From Phoronis australis (taxonomy: Eukaryota; Phoronida; Phoronidae): 64,000 nt of DNA. Numbering within the stretch: position 1 is the stretch's first letter; every line of letters starts with the position of its first letter. The DNA lies in contig NMRA01000378.1 in the NCBI GenBank assembly GCA_002633005.1, positions 318,165 to 382,164 of the forward strand, given 5' to 3'. Below are positions 23,571 to 36,800 of this stretch, piece after piece. A model generated the notes under the pieces. That model ran no database searches and had not been told where the DNA came from. It saw nothing but the letters and a program-made list of their open reading frames with translations. The translations under genes were made by a program, and so were the position numbers.

Positions 23571-23830
23571 ATACGCCAACAGCGTGTATCGAACCCTGGA
23601 TGCCAGTGTGCTAGTCAAGCATCTGTTGTAGGTGTGCATTCAGTGAATGATATGAGCCTCTGCTAACCACTCACTACCGGGCAATTGCCTTTTAGCTTAT
23701 TGGTTAGCATGCTCACCGGTTTTATTGGGGTCGCTGGTTTGATTCTCAGGTTGGATAATCTCGACTATTGCTACAAAACCGTTTGGCCAAGAGACAAATG
23801 CCGCTTGGCAAGTGATTTAGGGAGGTATAT
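23571..23830. mobile_element. tRNA-derived SINE heads (two, divergent)
   Basis: On the plus strand an A-box-like tagcttattggttagc (23693-23708) and a B-box-like ggtttgattct (23736-23746) are spaced as in a tRNA-type internal promoter. On the minus strand a strong B box, GGGTTCGATA (23588-23597), is preceded by a less clear A box. Neither folds into a complete tRNA by eye, so I call SINE remnants, not tRNA genes. Confidence 0.45.
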
Positions 23831-23907
23831 ACGACTTGATGTCATACCCTGATGTATCATGTTACAATGTAAATTTAAGTTATGGTAATGTAAGTATTGG
23901 CTGGGTA

Positions 23908-24075
23908 CAGGGGCAGATCCAGCAGGAGTTTGAGTAAGGGGGGTGGGTAAGGGCAGAGCATTAGCCAGGGTTTTGCCTGTCGAACATTCTCACCTCCAAA
24001 CTGCCAAATGGAATCTGGCCGAATTTAAAGGGGGGGGGTCATAGTTCCCTTGCNCCCCCCCCCCCCCCATCCTTG
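23908..24075. repeat. hAT-like terminal fragment with G/C homopolymers
   Basis: It starts CAGGGGCAGATCCAG, a form common to hAT-type ends, and shares internal text (ggttttgcctgtc, gccaaatggaatctgg) with 37634-37768. It ends in a poly-C run containing an ambiguous base at 24054, so the local assembly is uncertain. Confidence 0.5.
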
Positions 24076-24904
24076 ATATTTCTGTGACTTGTCGGTTATA
24101 CGATTCCCTGGCTGTTTGTTTCATTTGTACTGCTAGCGGGAGGCTGCTGACGGTCAGTGTGCAATCAGACAGTCTGGACGAGCGCCACGATTGGGTTTTA
24201 GTTTTGGTAGCTGTGTTTTAACTGGTGAGTAACTTTTAATTCTGGAAGCCTGTACTATTAAATACAGCAGTACCTGTCTCCTTTCGGGAATGAATTGATT
24301 TGACAAAAGATGCAATAATAGAAAAAAAGACTCTTTTCTCATCCAGGGGTCACAATACTCACTCTATCAAAACAAAACACGTTCTTTAAACTTGCGCTTT
24401 ACTCATCTTCTAAACGTCTGGAGTGAACCCAACAACAACCGGAAGTTAAGATAATACGCTGAAAACCACTCCGCCGGTTCCGGTTACTCTGAATTTAAGT
24501 AGTTCGCAAATCGTGCCTGAAATAGCCAGTTTTCTATACTATGATCATCGTTAGAACAACGTCTCACTTTTACACATTTTTAAAGCGACTGCAAGCAAAG
24601 ATTTGGCGACCTACACTGTTACCCGTCTACCAACAAGCAGCGCAATCAGTCGATCTAAGCTAGGATCAAACACTACTCACCAACTGATGACTGTCATGCA
24701 AGTTTGACGATTGTTTTGCCTTGGACACACAATATGGGTCCGTAAATATGTTTACAGTATTGCGTGGACCGTGTCATACTGTTTATGCCAATGTCAAATG
24801 CTATCGGGGAACCAATGCTTGATTCCCCATAATATGCTATCGGCCGGGACAAAGTTTCTGCTTTCCGTGTTTACCCGGCGTACTGAAGTACTGAGTCCTG
24901 GTGG

Positions 24905-25183
24905 CTCTGCGCGTTATGGGAATCTGATCCTGATCAGTAGGAATTTTAAAGATTATTTGAGGGAAAACTCGTAAAAAATCGGGATTCCTATATTGCGCAA
25001 GCTTGCGCGTTATGGGAATCTGTGCCTAATAGGCGTTTTGAACAATATTTGAGCCAAAAACAAGTAAATCGGGATTCCTATATTGCGCAAGCCGCTTGCG
25101 CGTTATGGGAATCTGAGCCTAATAGGCGTTTTGAACAATATTTGAGGGAAAACTCGTAAAAATCGAGATTCCTATATTGCGCA
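24905..25183. mobile_element. Three tandem palindromic mini-elements (about 92 bp each)
   Basis: Each unit begins (GCT)TGCGCGTTATGGGAATC and ends GATTCCTATATTGCGCA(AGC), so its ends are about 20 bp inverted repeats with 3 mismatches. Units run head to tail at about 24905-25000, 25001-25092 and 25093-25183. The junctions form near-perfect palindromes such as GCGCAAGCTTGCGC. There is no coding capacity. Confidence 0.8.
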
Positions 25184-25189
25184 CTGATT

Positions 25190-28100
25190 CTGATAATGAC
25201 GACATACCCGACAGCAATGTCCTCGAGATCAGGCGACGGGGACGGCTGACAACTAAACCGACTCGTTCCATCGTTGGACAATGCTATTTAGGACTGACTC
25301 AAGCAGATGCTTAGAACTGGGAAAATCAGTGTAGCTGTAGATCCTTGATATCACTAAAGTTTAATTTTTAAAAGGTCGGTATATATAGAAATTAGCTGGC
25401 TCAGTCATGTTAAAGTGCACTCAGGAGAAACTGGTATTCACACGGTTTGGCCTCTGAAATTCAGTGGAAAGTAGGCACAAAGTACGGACTAAAAGGGAGT
25501 TCAAGTTGGATGTAATTGGACGAGAATACTAGTTGGTGTTCCGTGGTGCCGATTCAACATACTGCTCACGAGACCGGCTTACCCAATCGCTCGTCACTGC
25601 TGCAGAATTGCTCAGTGCCGGAAAGAAGCACAACATTAGTACCTGTGGATTACGTTCTGGTTTAGGTTAGACGTCAAATTTAGTGTCCCGTTCACTCAGA
25701 ACCATGCACTTTCACCGTAACCTGAAATAAAATCAGAACCGTAAAGCTATTGCTCTCAGGTTCTACCCCGAGTCAGCGAGTGCCCGATCACTGAACGATA
25801 ACAGTCGGTGAAGCTTGGGTGGATGGTTTCTTTGGAGATAGGGGCAGATTTTAAGGTTCGAACCGGTCTAGTGGTCGATCGTTTACGGCGCCATCTTCAT
25901 TGCACTGGCTGATTACCCGTCAGTTACACAATCAACTTGTTAGGTGTTTTCCATATCATTTCATTAAAAAAGTACTGCATTTACGTTACTTGGCGGGCAC
26001 TGAATTACTAATTTCGGCCGCATACAAAAATATCCAGTAGGTCCCATGCAGTGCACTCAGATCAAGCAGCGGCTGAGGCTCTCTCAAAGTGACACATTGT
26101 TTTTTTACAACCTAATACGTCTGCAGATTCTTATGTTATTTCCGCTCCACACCACTCTTATCACTTATTTCGTATTCTGCTGAATCATGATCTGAAAATT
26201 CAACTCTGCGCATTGCACGATGACGAACTTTTGAAATATAATATTTACAAACTTTCAAAACGAAACTATAAAGATTGCATTGTCGCCCCTTATTTGTTTA
26301 TAATGGCCTCATTATCTAAAGAACGAGAATATCAACAAGCTGAGGCGATCAACAAAAGCAACACGATGTCTTTGATCTAAACCGGCAGATTCCGTGGTGG
26401 GCAAACCTGTCGAGTTGGTCAATCTCGACCAGTAAGGGAGTCAACGTAGGATTTTTTTGATGTTTACAAGATCTTGTCTTCTGTATCTCAATTGGTCCGT
26501 GTCTTGTTTTTCTAAACCGCATCCCAGGCTCCATAAGACTATACGACGAGGTGATACACCACAAAACTACGAAACGCGACCGTTTGAACAACAATGAATA
26601 CATTGGCTGCTTAAATACCAAATTTCATCATGAACACACGAGCATAGATTTTGCTTTCCATTTGCATTACTGATTTTTCAAATCTGTTGCAAAGTTCTGG
26701 GTTTTTATAAATTTAGAGCCAGGCTCGAAAATGCTTCTTTTTCACACGAACCCTGATGAAAGATATTTCAAGGCAAATTTGTGATTGTCGGCTTCATTTT
26801 AAAACTTACAATTGCAAAACTAAAAGCTCACTTTACTTTCTCTAAACTAAGATAATAAGTTCTTCCCATGCAGGTGAACAACATGAATTAAAGCAGAAAT
26901 CACATCGAAATGTTTTCTGACACAGTGAGAGAGTAAAGTTTTTAACATTCACTATCGAGCCTGCTTTCTTGACTTGTAATCAAAAGAGTGCCTTTGACCC
27001 TAAAACAAAATATATGAAGAAGGATAATTCAAGTTGAAATCTGAATGAAGTATGTCTTTGAAATTGTCAAAACATACATCAGGAAATGCTATTGGTTTGC
27101 AAAACAGTAATATTTATTTTTTTTACTTTTTAAACAAAATTGCACGAAAATGATATTTACAAATGACAAAACTAAAAAACGTCGAAATTGTCACATTTCA
27201 AAGAATTTCGCATTTGAGCTCCTTGAATATGAGTTGCTTTAGTTTCACCTATATGCTTCTGTAATGAGCTATACAGTTAGTTATACAGCATATTACAAGT
27301 GAAAATATACATAAACAAAATTCAACGGAGTCCTAAAAATTTATGTTATTTCAAATCGATTATGCTTCGCATGAATTAAAGAAGAAATCCTGATGGTTCG
27401 ATGAGGAACATCTACGATTAGACTAATTTCAAGTTCTAAATAATTTAAGGTAATTTTATCTCGATTTCACTGTGTTTTAAAAAACAAAAAAAAATCGGAT
27501 TTTAGATTAATTAATTTGCTTGCAGTTCTGCCCGATATCTTGGTGAGAAAACGTTAAAAGGATACCAAACCGGGTTTTGTCCTGTTAATAGATAATATAA
27601 ACGACTTTTCCAACCAACTCACAATTATAGTAATCCTCAATCAAACCCGAAAAGTTAGGAGTACAATTCGAAAATCCCTTTGAAAGCCTGCGAAACGGGC
27701 CCACGCAAGTTGGCCCACCAAGTACCATAATATCCAATCTGGGACGTACATGGGTGAGTTTAGGGCGGATTCCTGCTTTCATCTAAGATTGACGCTTGAG
27801 GTGACAGAACGACGTGAGTGACGAAATATTGAGTAAGTAACTAGGACCGGTAGCGGAGAAGGAGGGGACCCCAGATCGCGGCGTACCCGTGCTGCACCTA
27901 CAATCGAGCTTTGCCCAATTCCCCGAGACAACATGTTGGGCCCCACCCCCTTATTATATCCTAGATCCGCCACTGGTATCTGTCAAAGATTTGCACGAAG
28001 AATTAATCTAGCCAATGCCGTTTTTTCCCCAGTGGCAATTTAATTATTCAATTTGTCTGTTCTGAACGCCCCTCCCCTCTTTATCTGCTGAACGAATCAA

Positions 28101-30540
28101 AGGATTCCATGCAATTTGGCACCATGTGTCACTTGTTGAAGACTCGCCGGTTTGAAAAGTTCTCTGATCACTTTTTACATTAACTTACAGTACAATATGA
28201 ACAATTGCTGCACTTGAAATTGCCATCCGGGGTTTTTGGTGCGGAGAGCCAAGACGCATCGTTGCCGTACACTAGTAATCATTGATGATTTTGTAAGCTT
28301 TTTTGCGTCAAGTCCAAAATCGTCAGCTTTAGGTCGTTTAAACCTTAGTCAAAAATCAAACTCTGGGATGCCAAATTTCCTCCCTAGAGCTCAACAGGTG
28401 TGTTTCTAATTAACACTGTTCTCCGTCCAATTAATTGCAATCCATTTTTTTACCAACTTAGCTGCTTTCTCACCGACTGCAGCATTACTTTTGTCAAGAT
28501 CGATTGTCATTTCATGGACCTTCCGTGATTTTTGGTTTCCGCATAGTTAGACTTATATGGGGCTTTATTTGTGAGAAAATCCAGACCTACGCAAAATTAT
28601 ATAAAGGAATGTGTAAATGTGTGCAAATATGTTTGAAACTACACAGCAAATTGTTTAAATTGCATTGAATGAATTGCATTGCGAGAGTTTGATATCGCGG
28701 TTCCTTTGGCACACAAATTTTCATTAGGGACTATACAATTACGGAATTAAGAGTGAAAATAACCAAAATATTTTAATTGAATCTTTGTCACAAATATCAC
28801 AGATTTGAAGATCCCTGGGAATACGTGTTACATGTGGACACACATGTTGAGTGAATGATTGAATGCCGTGTTGTGTAGTGTGGCAAAAGTACTCTGTTCA
28901 AAGTTAATGACAAGAGGGCGGAGTCATGAAAATTTGGGCGGGGTCAGACTTGAGAATTGTAGGACAAGTTTGGATCAGTTGAGATTCATGCATTGTAACG
29001 ACTAAAACTTGCTATAGTCCAGCTCATTTGGGACAGATATTTTGGCAAAGCCAAATTTGACTGGACTAAAGCGCCAAGCGCAAAACTGATAAATACCTAA
29101 AAATCTATGTTGTGGTTAAATGGATATCCAATACACGCACGTCCTAGTTACAGAATTTTGGTTGAATGTATTTGCTGACAACACACGGAACTGGTATGAC
29201 AGCACCCTCTGGTGAGCTGGTTAAAGCTGCAGTCCTACCTGTGCATTGTCATGGACATGTGAAAATGGTCAACATCTCCTGCCATCTATTGGCAATTAGA
29301 GCATGACATCACACTGTCTTCCTTACACCTGTTTATTTAATGAACAAGTCGCCAAGTGCATACATATTACTCTTCAGTGTTGAATCAGAAGTAGTGCACT
29401 TCCTTAGTCATGTAGAGTCGTGGAAAAATGTCCAAATTTTGGTCAACTTAAGACTATCACATCTCAAAATTTGTAACTTACATACTTTGCTTTATGCTAT
29501 GTTCTCCAAAACCTGTTGATAATTGTTTAAAACAACATTTTTGCACGAGGCAAAATTAAATAGGACTTTCATGATGTTGGCAAAAAAGTTGCAAAATGAA
29601 GATAATTTAGAAAACAGTACAAAAGACTCGAGATTTCATCTTGAACATGTGCATTCATCGAAAATTTGTTCAAGTTATTAATATCGTTGTTTTATTATCA
29701 ATTTACCTTGATTTTAAACAATAAACTTTACCAAAAATATGGTTAGGTGATCTAGCTCATAGCAGATTGGTGAAAAATTTACAGTCAACTTTTACAGGTT
29801 TGCCACTTTAAGAAATTATAAACTTTTACTGAGTTAAAATCTGTAGTTTTGTAGAAATTTTACTAAATGCACAAATGTATCAATAAGGTCTTACACAAGA
29901 TCACTGACTTCCCACCAGGTGGTGTACAGTTCATATTTCAGTCTACAATATGTAACTGGTCAGTCCATGTAAAACTGCCCACTCCTGTTGTCAATCTGCT
30001 GAACATCCGACTTGAATATCTGTAGGTTATATTGCTGTTCCCTGTTCTTCATCACCAGCTTTAAAAGGTCACACCCACCAGTTTGATTTAACCTCTGGTC
30101 TGTTTAGGTAGCACATGACACAACTGATTTTCTCATTGAAAAAAATTAACGTTTTTGAGTGCTCGCCATATTATACATGCACTGCACACAATCTCAATTA
30201 TCAAAGAGTTGTAAATGCAACCTGTTTGAATTTGTGAGTGTGGAGACAGCAGCTGTCAGTGTTATGGGTGGCAAGTTTAATAACGTTTGAGTGTACACAT
30301 GTACAAGTGGTGACTTGATGTACCATGTTGGAACCCGTGACCAAAAACAGCAGTGCCATCCTCGTCATGAGGGCAGCAGCCTGGTCACACTACCACACAG
30401 CACCCTCTGTAGTGTTGTTATTGTGATTCAACACGACAACTTTAAAGAGTCCCCTGTGGAATGTACATTGCCAAGCTCTCTGGACCATGCATTAAGTATC
30501 TACGAAACACCTGCTGTGCAGCCTTTGTGATGCAGCAACG
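25190..30540. other. Gene-poor interval between MED27 and RABL6
   Basis: Open frames are all about 90 codons or shorter on both strands and none is recognisable. The only structured items I can name are a hAT-like right end (CTAGATCCGCCACTG, 27961-27975), a dispersed repeat at 30128-30270, and a CTCF-like core (ccaccaggtggtgt) near 29913. The downstream end of MED27 transcription probably falls in its right part, but no clear poly(A) signal was placed. Confidence 0.6.
30128..30270. repeat. Dispersed repeat, copy A
   Basis: About 140 bp aligning by eye with 46718-46860. Shared blocks are gtgctcgc.at....catgc.ctgcacac, tcaaag..tgtaaa.gc, ctgtttg.at and gtg.ggag. Estimated identity is about 70%, so this is an old interspersed family with no terminal structure seen. 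Confidence 0.6.
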
Positions 30541-30547
30541 GCTTTCA

Positions 30548-30664
30548 AGGGCTCCACTTTCAGGTGCTCAAGTGGCTCCACCTTCTGTCGTTGAAGTGGC
30601 TCCATCTTTAGGCCATACAGTGGCTCCACCTTCAGGCATTGAAATACCCCTACCTTCAGGAGCA
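30548..30664. repeat. 24 bp minisatellite in the MED27 3' flank
   Basis: gtggctcc recurs at 30572, 30596 and 30620, with degenerate units on each side. It lies about 235 bp beyond the MED27 stop codon, so it is probably in the 3' UTR. Confidence 0.85.
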
Positions 30665-30898
30665 CTCTGTGATGCAGGGTGTTCGAGAGTAAACTTGCAG
30701 CAATAATGAGGCCAATACCATCAGTGCGGCAATATCCTACCCAGACGTAAGCTGACTCACAAAACATCAGGTGTTCGCTTCCAGGATTTGATGGGTTTTA
30801 ACCAAGCTCACAAGAAAGTCGTCCAATAGCATGCACCTCATCACTACAGTACAGTAGAAGACCTCCACCACAGACACATACAGCTAGACATGGATGCA

Positions 30899-33800
30899 TC
30901 ATTGCCTACAACTCTCGTGATATGGCTGAACAGTCTTCAAATCCCTCCATGTGGGAGGCAGGTTGTCCACCAGGTGTCTCCCACACTTCTGGCACGGTGA
31001 TGTAAACAACTTCTGGTAGCTGTTCAACCACATCTGAAATGTTCAGTAAAGACAACCAATCAGCAGAAAGGCTTAAAACAATATGAACATGACTATAAGC
31101 CTGTGTTATATCCAAAACGCAATCTTATGTCTGCAGATACGTCGATCAACCGAGGGGGAAAAATCATGCTTTATGAGAGGGGAATTTTTGGGTGAGTTGA
31201 AAATTCAACCCCACCACCACCATCAGTAGCAACCCCCCATTCATCCGTGTTGCAAGTCTTCATAGACGCTGTGAAAAGTAGCCAAAACTAACTTTTTGTG
31301 CTAATTTAAAATTGATATCTGTGTGAGTTACAAGTGACATAAACCTCAAGGGGAATTTTCGGGCCTTATATGGGGAATAACGCAAGATTCTTCGATAGTT
31401 TTCAGGGGAAAATGGGGCCACTGCTTCGCCCCGAAATGGTGGGACTGATAGCCCTGGAGTTGCAACAGTCAAATACTCAATGTGGTGTTCACAAGAGATG
31501 TTCTGAACTTCACAGTCATGAAAGTCACTGCAATGTACTCAAGTTTTCTTCTTTGTTTGACGTTCCAAAAATAAAGCAAAATCATTAGCACTCAAAATTC
31601 AACGGAGATCACATGATTCACTGTAGGCCAGCTAGATGGGATAAAATCCAAGTCGGGGAGTCACTTTTGACTGGCTGACAGACAAATCTGATTTTATGCC
31701 AAAATGCATAGCATGAAACAACAGCATTTTATGACAATGGTTTCTACTGCAGCTGATGTCGCGTTAGGTTGGCAAACTTGCGGGCAGTCATCACTTCAGC
31801 TGGAGTGAGCACTCGTGTTTCACATGTAGTCCTTGTACATGCAAGCTTCAAGTTCCATTTTTTGGACAAAATATTTTCCACACAGTCTACAGGCATTAAA
31901 GGGCGACTCACCGAATCAAATGATCAGTCAAAAAATATGTGTCCATACATCATGGCGAGAATAATTTGAAAGAATAACAGGTGCATCAACTTTCGATTTC
32001 ACACCTTAGTCCTAGCACAAATTGGTTACCATGGAAACTGTTTTGCTTTCATTTTTTAACCATATTGTTTATTTGCTTTGACTGAACAATGACTTTAACA
32101 GAATCAGATAGCCGCATGCCTCACCAAGTGTCAAAAACACAACAGCCGAGCAGTGATGCAGTTGTGTATGTCAAAGTACGTTGTTTGTTAGACCGCACTT
32201 ACATGTCAATGATTGGTTACCAGAAGATGGGATAACGAAGGGAATACAGGCTCGGGGAAAAGACTTAAAATTACACTTTGTAAAAATATGAAAAATACCA
32301 TTTTAGTCAGTCGAATTAAACCGAATACTAGGCAGATAACTTGAAAACATCAACTTTGATTGACATTTAGACCTTGTGAAGCAATAAACCCATTTTCCAC
32401 CATAAAACAACTTTTGGTTTAGCTTACAAAATTGGTTTAAAACTGAACCTCAGTCAAATTGAAGGTTTCGATCGAACTGACACTTTTAATACTGCTGGAG
32501 ACCGGGCTCCTCAAGGTGACCTGTCACAGCGTGCCATTTTATGCGCCCAGCATGGTCTTAATGAAAAATGAACTGACAGTTCTTTGCAAGCCCATGTATC
32601 ACCTCTCCCCTTTACGTGGAACAAGTGGAGACCAATTTCATAACCCAGTAAATGGGCTAAATAAAGTTCGCTTGTTGGTCAGAATACTGTCCATAGTTGC
32701 TTTACTCATGCTGTAAACATTCCCTTTACAGAGCACTAGGTGTCGCTGAGAGCGGTACCATATTGTAAATATTCCCTTTACAGAACACCAGGTGTCGCTG
32801 ATGGCGGTACTATGTTGTAAACATTCCCTTCACATAACACCAAGTGTCACTGAGAGCAGTACCATGTCGTAAACATTCCCTTTACAGAACACCAGGTGTC
32901 GCTGAGAGCAGTAAACATTCCCATTATACTAGTTAAGGATTGATTTGGAGAAATCTTTTGACTTTCTCTCCATCGTCACCCAGTGGGCAACAGTACCTCA
33001 CAATAGAAGCTGGGCCTTAAACAATACGAATGACACCCGGTTGTGATGTTGGAATCTGGTATAAAAGGGAAATTCACAATATGATTACATGGGGAGACTC
33101 TTGAAGAATAATGGTCCGTTCCAGCCAAGCCATGGTCCGTTCCAGCCAAGCCCAGAAACAACTTCTTACACGAGAAAGAACAATAAAAGGTAACCTTTGT
33201 GGGAACTTTACAATGTCCTGTGGGAATGTGCCACTTACCAGGAAACTCTGAATAGCTGTGTCGGGTTGCTGCGGTAGTGAGAAGTGAAGGATAGCTGCCT
33301 TGGCATGATCTGTTACCTGGTGGATAAATACAATTAGTTAAGTCAAAGTGCAACAGCCTTCACATGATCTGGCACCTGGTGGACAAATAGTCAAGTGAAG
33401 GATGGTCACCAAGTCATGATCTGGCACCTGGTGGGCGAAAAGTCAAGTGAAAGATGGTCACCTTGCCATGATCTGCCACCTGGTGGACAAATAATTTGTC
33501 AAGAAAAGGATAGTCGCCCTGTCATGATCTGCCTTTTGGTGGATAGCCAATCAAGTGAATTATGGCTGTCTTGACATGATCTACCACATGGTGAACAAAC
33601 AGTCACTCAAGTGAAATACGGTCTCCATCAACATATTAATTCAAAACTGTTCAGTGTACAACTACTTGACAGTCTAAGACTTGCTCTTGGGTGGAAATAC
33701 TGTCTAAAAACACAGAATCCAAGTTGAATTTGACATCTTAATAAACTTTATCATTTACAGAAATGTTATACTTGCCACAGCAGTGAACTGATTGGATATT

Positions 33801-36800
33801 CCCATGTTTTGCATCAGGACAGGAAGTCATTCTACCAAATAATGTAGATAGCGCAGAATGCAACACCTCTTAAGCTATTAGAGAAGGCTGTAAAAACTAA
33901 ATGATGGCCCAGAAATAAGCACAACTCAGGCTGTAGGCAAAGCTGGTGTGACGTGGCCAACATGTGGCCTGCAGACCACATTTAAAAACATGTCGGTGCA
34001 GTAGTCATACAGCTACCTTGCGAAAGACTTCATACTTGGACTGCCCCCACATGTCTATTTGTCCATTCTCTAGACAGAAGTCCTCAGAGAAGGCCCTGAC
34101 AATGATGTGCTCCAAGATTAGTCCTCTCAACACACATACAGCTCTCAGTACCCTGCCCAATGTGATCTGTATAAACAGCACGGGAAACCTACATGAATGA
34201 CGCGAGACAAACAAAAACATACTATCGAAACTATTAAGCCAATGTCAAGGTCACCAAATGTACAACGGCACAAGATAACCCTGAACAGCATTCGTTTGGT
34301 TGTTTTGTTAGATTCGACTTCTTTCTTTCAAAGCACATGGGATGACTCACACACGTACACACGTGTCCTTTTTTCAAACTTCACCTATTGTACCTAACAC
34401 AATGTGGCACATTTTGATAAACATGTGTCTTGACACACACGGCATCCTAGTGCATAGATCAGCCAGCTACACGACTTCGCAAGCAATGAACGAATACCAC
34501 TTAGGGACAATGACTGCCACTTTCAAGTTTTAAAATATTAAGCTAAAACCAACAAATACGTAATACGTCCAGACAACAAGGGAATTACACTCCCACCAAC
34601 TGGCTGACAGTCACACACTGTGAAGGACGTTCACGCCTATTAATACATTAATGTTTAGGGTTAGCACTGCAATGAAGGATAACCTGTAGAACAGCTTGAG
34701 TTCCAAGGGGGCGCTCTACAACCATGTTCATCTCGGGAAACTTGGGGCGTATGTTGGCAAGCAGATGGTCCACTACCCTGTAACACATAGACAGAATAGG
34801 ATAGCGTTCACACCACTTTGGTAAACTGGAATCATTTTAGTGACAAAATCCAGACAGACATCGTTTAAACCTATGCAGTTTATGCAACTTGGTGCATCTT
34901 GTTAATTTTGGCCTCATATTTACACGAATTACAGTTTAGAGGAATTTCATCGGCTTCAACCTCTGCCGTATATATTGCTTTTGCCATCAAAATATCTCAA
35001 ATGACCCAATTTAAAACCAGACAAAGCTGTGACCCACATGGGAATAACGCAACATCTGCAAAGTTCAACATGACAAATTTAGGGGTTCAGTACTACATCC
35101 TCTTGGTGAGCCTTAACTGGCCTTGAACCTCCCGCAAATATAAGGTTTACCGGGTATGAAGTACTACCCCCCCTGACTGTACCTTAACTGGCCTGGATCC
35201 CTCCTTAAACATACAGTGTACCATGTATGAAGTACTACACCCCTTGAATGTACCTCAACTGGCCTTGAACCTCCCTTAAACACACAGTGTACCACGTATA
35301 AAGTACCCCCCCCCCTCAATGTAACTTCACTAGCCTTGTACCAGGTAAGAAGTATTACCCCCTGAATGATCCTTAACTGGCCTTGTAGACACTATACACT
35401 TGGTGTGTCATGTACTCAAAGTCTGGATTGACCTTATTGAAGTGGCTTTGTAGCCTAGCCCCAACAACAAACAGACCTCCCCCACATACTGCGCACTAAG
35501 GCTTACTCTTGTCGGACATCGTGAATCTGAGGTTTAAGACGAGCCCTCTTATTGGCAGACGACACTGAGGAAAATGGAGACCTCTTGAGAACATTGCCTT
35601 GGAACAGCGATACCGCAACACCGGCATGAGCATTGACCTGAAATGATGATAACGGGTGTACAATGGTTAATAAGACGAAGCCCCGACACACTGCAGAGGT
35701 AAGAGTTTGACTGGTAGTCCATCGCACATAACATAACTACTCCTCTAATCCAGATGAAATATGATCTCTACAAACAAAACTTATTTCAACTTCAGAAAAC
35801 AAACAACATGCACAAATAAAATTCGGGATTAACCCTGAATTCTATGGCGTTTCTCATTTGCAGGAGCTATAGGTAAATTATCCCTTAATTGACCTATCAC
35901 CAGGATTTTGACAGATCGTTTAACTGAGCAACGCAACATCATTGACACACCTTCGTCTGCGTTTTCAAGTCACCATTTTACCAAACAAACAACACATTGT
36001 CGGAGACTTTTCACAAGGGGGAGGAGCTTGCGATAGGTCAATTGCAGCACAGCTGTGCACCAGTTCCCACTGTTCATCTCACGTGTGTGACCTTCTGCTG
36101 CAGGTCGTAGGTCAACAGTATCACAATGCATTAGCTAGCCTCTGGCTGATATGTCAATGAGGATTTGGTTGTCATAAAACGTGACGAGAATGATAACTCG
36201 ACACACATAGCAATCAATTACTGTAGAGGAATGGGAGTTGGTTCATTCAAGTTACAAACTCGCATGTAAGAATGCCACACTAAACCAGACGGGATTCAAA
36301 CCGATTTCTGTTACAAGATGAAATAATTTGGTGAGAAGACTGCGTATTAACAGCTGCAACACCGCAATAACTGGGCTGACACAGTTTTTTATTAGCACAC
36401 CCCTAGAAATCCCTTTCGCATTCTCATTCACAATCTTGCATAAATTCCCTAAGAGTGAGCTCAGAGACACCTTTGAGCAATTCCTAACCAATTGTCAGTA
36501 AGACGGCAGGATTTGAATACGTGTCTGCCAACTAGGAGTCATAAGATCAGACCAACACAACGTCTCCTCCAACGCGAACAAAACAAAAGGGAAGCCATAG
36601 TTTATTATTTACCACACCTTATTCGTCCAGCTGTACGATCTCTGCAATTGGGCTGACAGAGGGGTCTTGTCTGTTGTGGGATCTAACACTAAGATACTGG
36701 CGTTTCTACTGAGAGCAACACCTGTTGAATTGATGGTGGAACTGATCTTCTCTAAATCTCTGAAATACAAAAAAACATGAAGATCAGCAAAATATTATTA

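Larger units (their letters stand above)
22176..24470 (-). promoter_or_regulatory. Putative 5' region of RABL6 (untranslated exon and promoter)
   Basis: On the minus strand, cttatattgtag just before the RABL6 start codon (about 22201) looks like a 3' splice site. A non-coding first exon may therefore lie upstream. Near 24440 the sequence accggaagt (ETS/GABP-like core) and ccgccggttccggtt form the only GC-rich patch nearby, as expected for a housekeeping promoter. This is inference: no transcript start can be seen from sequence alone. The interval also holds a TIR element (23030-23445) and SINE-like pieces. Confidence 0.3.

Noticed and set aside
23690-23760. tRNA gene
   Set aside because: A and B boxes are present but the acceptor and anticodon stems do not close, so it is classed as a SINE remnant.
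23908-27975. A single 4 kb hAT element bounded by CAGGGGCAGATCCAG and CTAGATCCGCCACTG
   Set aside because: The flanking 8-mers do not match and no transposase lies between; these are separate fragments.
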